A DNA stretch of 64,000 bases, from positions 992,001 through 1,056,000 of the forward strand of contig CP013099.1 of NCBI GenBank assembly GCA_001447805.1. Reading direction: 5' to 3'. Positions 62,196 through 64,000 of the stretch are shown piece after piece (position 1 is the stretch's first letter; each line of letters begins with the position of its first letter). The DNA is from Candidatus Tenderia electrophaga (lineage in GTDB: Bacteria > Pseudomonadota > Gammaproteobacteria > Tenderiales > Tenderiaceae). The notes beneath the pieces were generated by a model, which saw only the letters and a list, made by a program, of their open reading frames with translations, was not told the DNA's origin and did no database searches. The position numbers and the translations under genes are program-made.

Positions 62196-62312
62196 GTAGG
62201 TTGGGGTAAGCGCAGCGCACCCCAACAGCCCCCCGACCGGCACCACCGAGCGTCGGGTGGTTCGGCCAGGGCGCCGCGTTGGGGTGCGCGAAAAACGCTT
62301 ACCCCAACCTAC
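62196..62312. repeat. Long inverted repeat GTAGGTTGGGGT...ACCCCAACCTAC
   Basis: Left arm 62196-62226 (GTAGGTTGGGGTAAGCG... to CCCCAACA) and right arm 62278-62312, imperfectly complementary over about 30 bases, with GC-rich inner stems. Repeats of this look are scattered in proteobacterial and other genomes as miniature, transposase-less elements. It lies between aspS and nadA. Confidence 0.75.
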
Positions 62313-62339
62313 ATGTAATAGCGAGTTCACGGTGAAGTA

Positions 62340-63443
62340 ATGACAGCGACAGCAGCAATCAAGATTCAGCGGTTTTCAGAGGTCAGCGACGACGATTGTC
62401 AGGCCCGCATTCAGGCCGCCAAAGAGGTCCTGGGCGAGCGCCTGTTGATTCTCGGTCATCACTATCAGCGTGAAGAGGTGTTTCGCCATGCCGACGCCAG
62501 CGGCGATTCGCTCAAGCTGTCGCGTGTGGCGGCGGCCTCCAGGGCCGAGTACATCGTCTTTTGCGGCGTGCACTTCATGGCCGAGGTGGCGGACATCCTG
62601 TCGCGTCCGGACCAGGTCGCCATCCTGCCCGATCTGGCGGCCGGTTGTTCCATGGCCGATATGGCCAACCTGGCCAAGGTGGAGCGCGCCTGGCGTGAAC
62701 TGTCCGAGGTGATCGACCCGGACCAGACGGTGACGCCGGTGACCTATATTAACTCCGCCGCTGATCTGAAATCCTTCTGCGGCGAGCACGGCGGCATCGT
62801 CTGTACCTCCACCAATGCCCGGCACGTGTTGGAGTGGGCCTTCGAACGGCGCGAAAAGATCCTGTTCTTCCCCGACCAGCACCTGGGTCGCAACACTGCC
62901 TACAAGATGGGTATCCCTCTGGATGACATGGTGGTATGGGATTTCGATCAGCCCATGGGCGGCCTCACTGCCGAGCAGATCAAGAATGCGAAGATGATCC
63001 TGTGGAAGGGCTTTTGCTCCGTGCATCAGATGTTCCGTCCCGAACACATCGATGCCTTCCGGAAAAAGTTTCCCGATGGCAAGGTGATTTCACATCCGGA
63101 GGCTTCCTTCGAGGTGTGTCAGAAGTCCGATTACGTCGGTTCCACCGAGTTCATTATCAAAACCATTAATGAATCGCCGGACGGCAGCCGTTGGCTGGTC
63201 GGCACCGAACTCAACCTGGTCAAACGTCTGGCCGAGCAGAACAAGGCGCGCGGTACCCACGTGCACTTCATGTCGCCGACCCTCTGCATGTGTTCCACGA
63301 TGTTCCGCATTGACCCACAGCACCTGCTTTGGACCCTGGAAAACCTGGTCGAAGGCAAAGTGGTGAATCAGATCAAAGTGCCGGAAAAGACTGCCGCGCA
63401 GGCGCGCCTGGCGTTGCAACGCATGTTGGATTTGAATATATAA
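62340..63443 (+). CDS. nadA: Quinolinate synthase
   Basis: [4Fe-4S] enzyme condensing iminoaspartate with dihydroxyacetone phosphate to quinolinate, the substrate of NadC. At 367 aa it is of the long gammaproteobacterial type. Landmarks: LLILGHHYQREEV, the first cluster Cys in FCGVHFMAEVADIL, FPDQHLGRNTA, the second Cys in WKGFCSVHQMF, VISHPEAS, and the third Cys in SPTLCMCSTM. The gene begins just after the inverted repeat. Confidence 0.97.
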   Translation: MTATAAIKIQRFSEVSDDDCQARIQAAKEVLGERLLILGHHYQREEVFRHADASGDSLKLSRVAAASRAEYIVFCGVHFMAEVADILSRPDQVAILPDLAAGCSMADMANLAKVERAWRELSEVIDPDQTVTPVTYINSAADLKSFCGEHGGIVCTSTNARHVLEWAFERREKILFFPDQHLGRNTAYKMGIPLDDMVVWDFDQPMGGLTAEQIKNAKMILWKGFCSVHQMFRPEHIDAFRKKFPDGKVISHPEASFEVCQKSDYVGSTEFIIKTINESPDGSRWLVGTELNLVKRLAEQNKARGTHVHFMSPTLCMCSTMFRIDPQHLLWTLENLVEGKVVNQIKVPEKTAAQARLALQRMLDLNI

Positions 63444-63464
63444 TCTGATGGAAGAGTTGCGCCA

Positions 63465-63599
63465 GTGATCAAAATAAAATGCTTCGCTCTTTTGGCTGCA
63501 TTATCATTGATCACGGCATGCGCCGAATTGCAAAAGAATGCCGAGGAGGGGCTGGATAACGCCTCGGACATACCGGACAAGGTGTGGACGTCTAAATAG
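63465..63599 (+). CDS. Small lipoprotein (44 aa), entericidin-like
   Basis: GTG start with GGAAGAG upstream. MIKIKCFALLAALSLITAC has a lipobox (LITAC), then AELQKNAEEGLDNASDIPDK and a short end. Its size and plan resemble entericidin-type lipoproteins. It follows nadA by 21 bases, and a terminator follows 24 bases later. The signal, lipobox and terminator together make it credible. Confidence 0.65.
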   Translation: MIKIKCFALLAALSLITACAELQKNAEEGLDNASDIPDKVWTSK

Positions 63600-63623
63600 T
63601 CTGGCCTGCCGAGCCCGATCCAG

Positions 63624-63650
63624 AAAGCCGCTTCGATAAGCGGCTTTTTT
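63624..63650 (+). terminator. Rho-independent terminator after the mini-lipoprotein
   Basis: AAAGCCGCTT, CGAT loop, AAGCGGCTTT and a continuing T-run. It closes the nadA-lipoprotein unit. Confidence 0.9.
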
Positions 63651-63720
63651 GCGTTTGTATAATGATAGAGTGGCGGCATGCCACACACCGGGTTTTATCA
63701 CTAAAAGGGCCTCAACCCCC

Positions 63721-64000
63721 ATGGCAAAGCGCAATCCTCCGACCATTGACCAAGCGCAGCGATTGTTGCGTGACAAGCAGTTGCCGGCGGCACGCACGGC
63801 CTATAGTCGACTTTGCCAGCAATATCCGCATGACACGGCCGCGTGGCTGGGGCTCGGCGCGGTAAACGCCATGTTGGGCGAGTTGGAAAACGCACAGCAG
63901 GCCTTCACTCGGGCGCTGGCGCTCCAGCCGGATCTGCCCCAGGCCCATTTCAATCTAGCGCGTCTGGCGGTCATGCGCGAGCAATGGCCGGTGGCCGAAA
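63721..64000 (+). CDS. TPR-repeat protein, N-terminal part only
   Basis: The frame runs off the right edge; 93 codons are visible. After MAKRNPPTIDQAQRLLRDKQ come two to three tetratricopeptide units (TAAWLGLGAVNAMLGELENA, FTRALALQPDLPQAHFNLAR) with typical W/G/Y/A positions. No signal peptide. TPR proteins of this sort often continue into sulfotransferase, glycosyltransferase or methyltransferase domains, but that part is outside the window. The ribosome site is weak. Confidence 0.75.
   Translation, partial: MAKRNPPTIDQAQRLLRDKQLPAARTAYSRLCQQYPHDTAAWLGLGAVNAMLGELENAQQAFTRALALQPDLPQAHFNLARLAVMREQWPVAE

Overview
The window looks like chromosomal DNA of a GC-rich gammaproteobacterium. The signs are a complete rnfABCDGE-nth cluster, paired AcnA and AcnB aconitases, a purM-purN-DUF3108 block next to DUF2066-pgsA-like-perM-hda, an FmdB-aspS-nadA-type order, and probable sigma32, IscR and Fur sites of gammaproteobacterial form. 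A precise genus cannot be read from the sequence; the gene content would fit an environmental Chromatiales/Ectothiorhodospiraceae-type organism, but that is inference. No tRNA, rRNA, CRISPR array, prophage or intact insertion sequence was recognised.

Layout. 0-7.4 kb: the start of an exported PhoX/DUF839-like protein, a very large hybrid histidine kinase carrying a whole phosphorelay plus an EAL (c-di-GMP) output, hisC, a HAMP membrane protein and a type IV pilin-like protein. 7.4-13.8 kb: the Rnf ion-translocating oxidoreductase operon with nth and DUF1841. 13.8-27.7 kb: metG, a secreted unknown, the Fe-S carrier apbC/mrp behind a near-perfect IscR type 1 site, dcd, purine synthesis (purM, purN), a phosphatidyltransferase, perM, hda, nadC, then a poorly populated stretch with small ORFs and dyad repeats. 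27.8-38.4 kb: proS, a lytic transglycosylase, acylphosphatase, an aspartase/fumarase, YihY, a LysM lipoprotein, WrbA, and a secreted beta-helix protein with a GlyGly-CTERM tail. 38.4-44.7 kb: clpB (sigma32 promoter visible), a DUF481 outer-membrane protein and acnA.

44.8-48.7 kb is the accessory region. It sits between acnA and acnB, is visibly more AT-rich, and has a degraded toxin-antitoxin locus on its left and a 5'-truncated GNAT acetyltransferase on its right. Between them lies a compact module: a His-rich membrane protein, a PII-like DUF3240 protein, a HupE/UreJ transporter fused to an extra soluble domain, a 44-residue His-rich lipoprotein, and a His-rich exported protein. I read this as a transition-metal uptake or homeostasis system and consider it the best candidate for an undescribed system here.

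48.8-64 kb: acnB, an SDR, a split chemoreceptor (soluble PAS protein overlapping an MCP with a zinc-binding CZB domain), an operon of an AMP/thymidine phosphorylase, a PRPP-synthetase homologue and DUF1614, an Atm1-type ABC exporter, a Fur-controlled Cys-rich small protein, fmdB, aspS (predicted non-discriminating), nadA, a mini-lipoprotein and the start of a TPR protein. A recurring GTAGGGTGCGC-type palindrome occurs twice, and a related-looking GTAGGTTGGGGT inverted repeat once.
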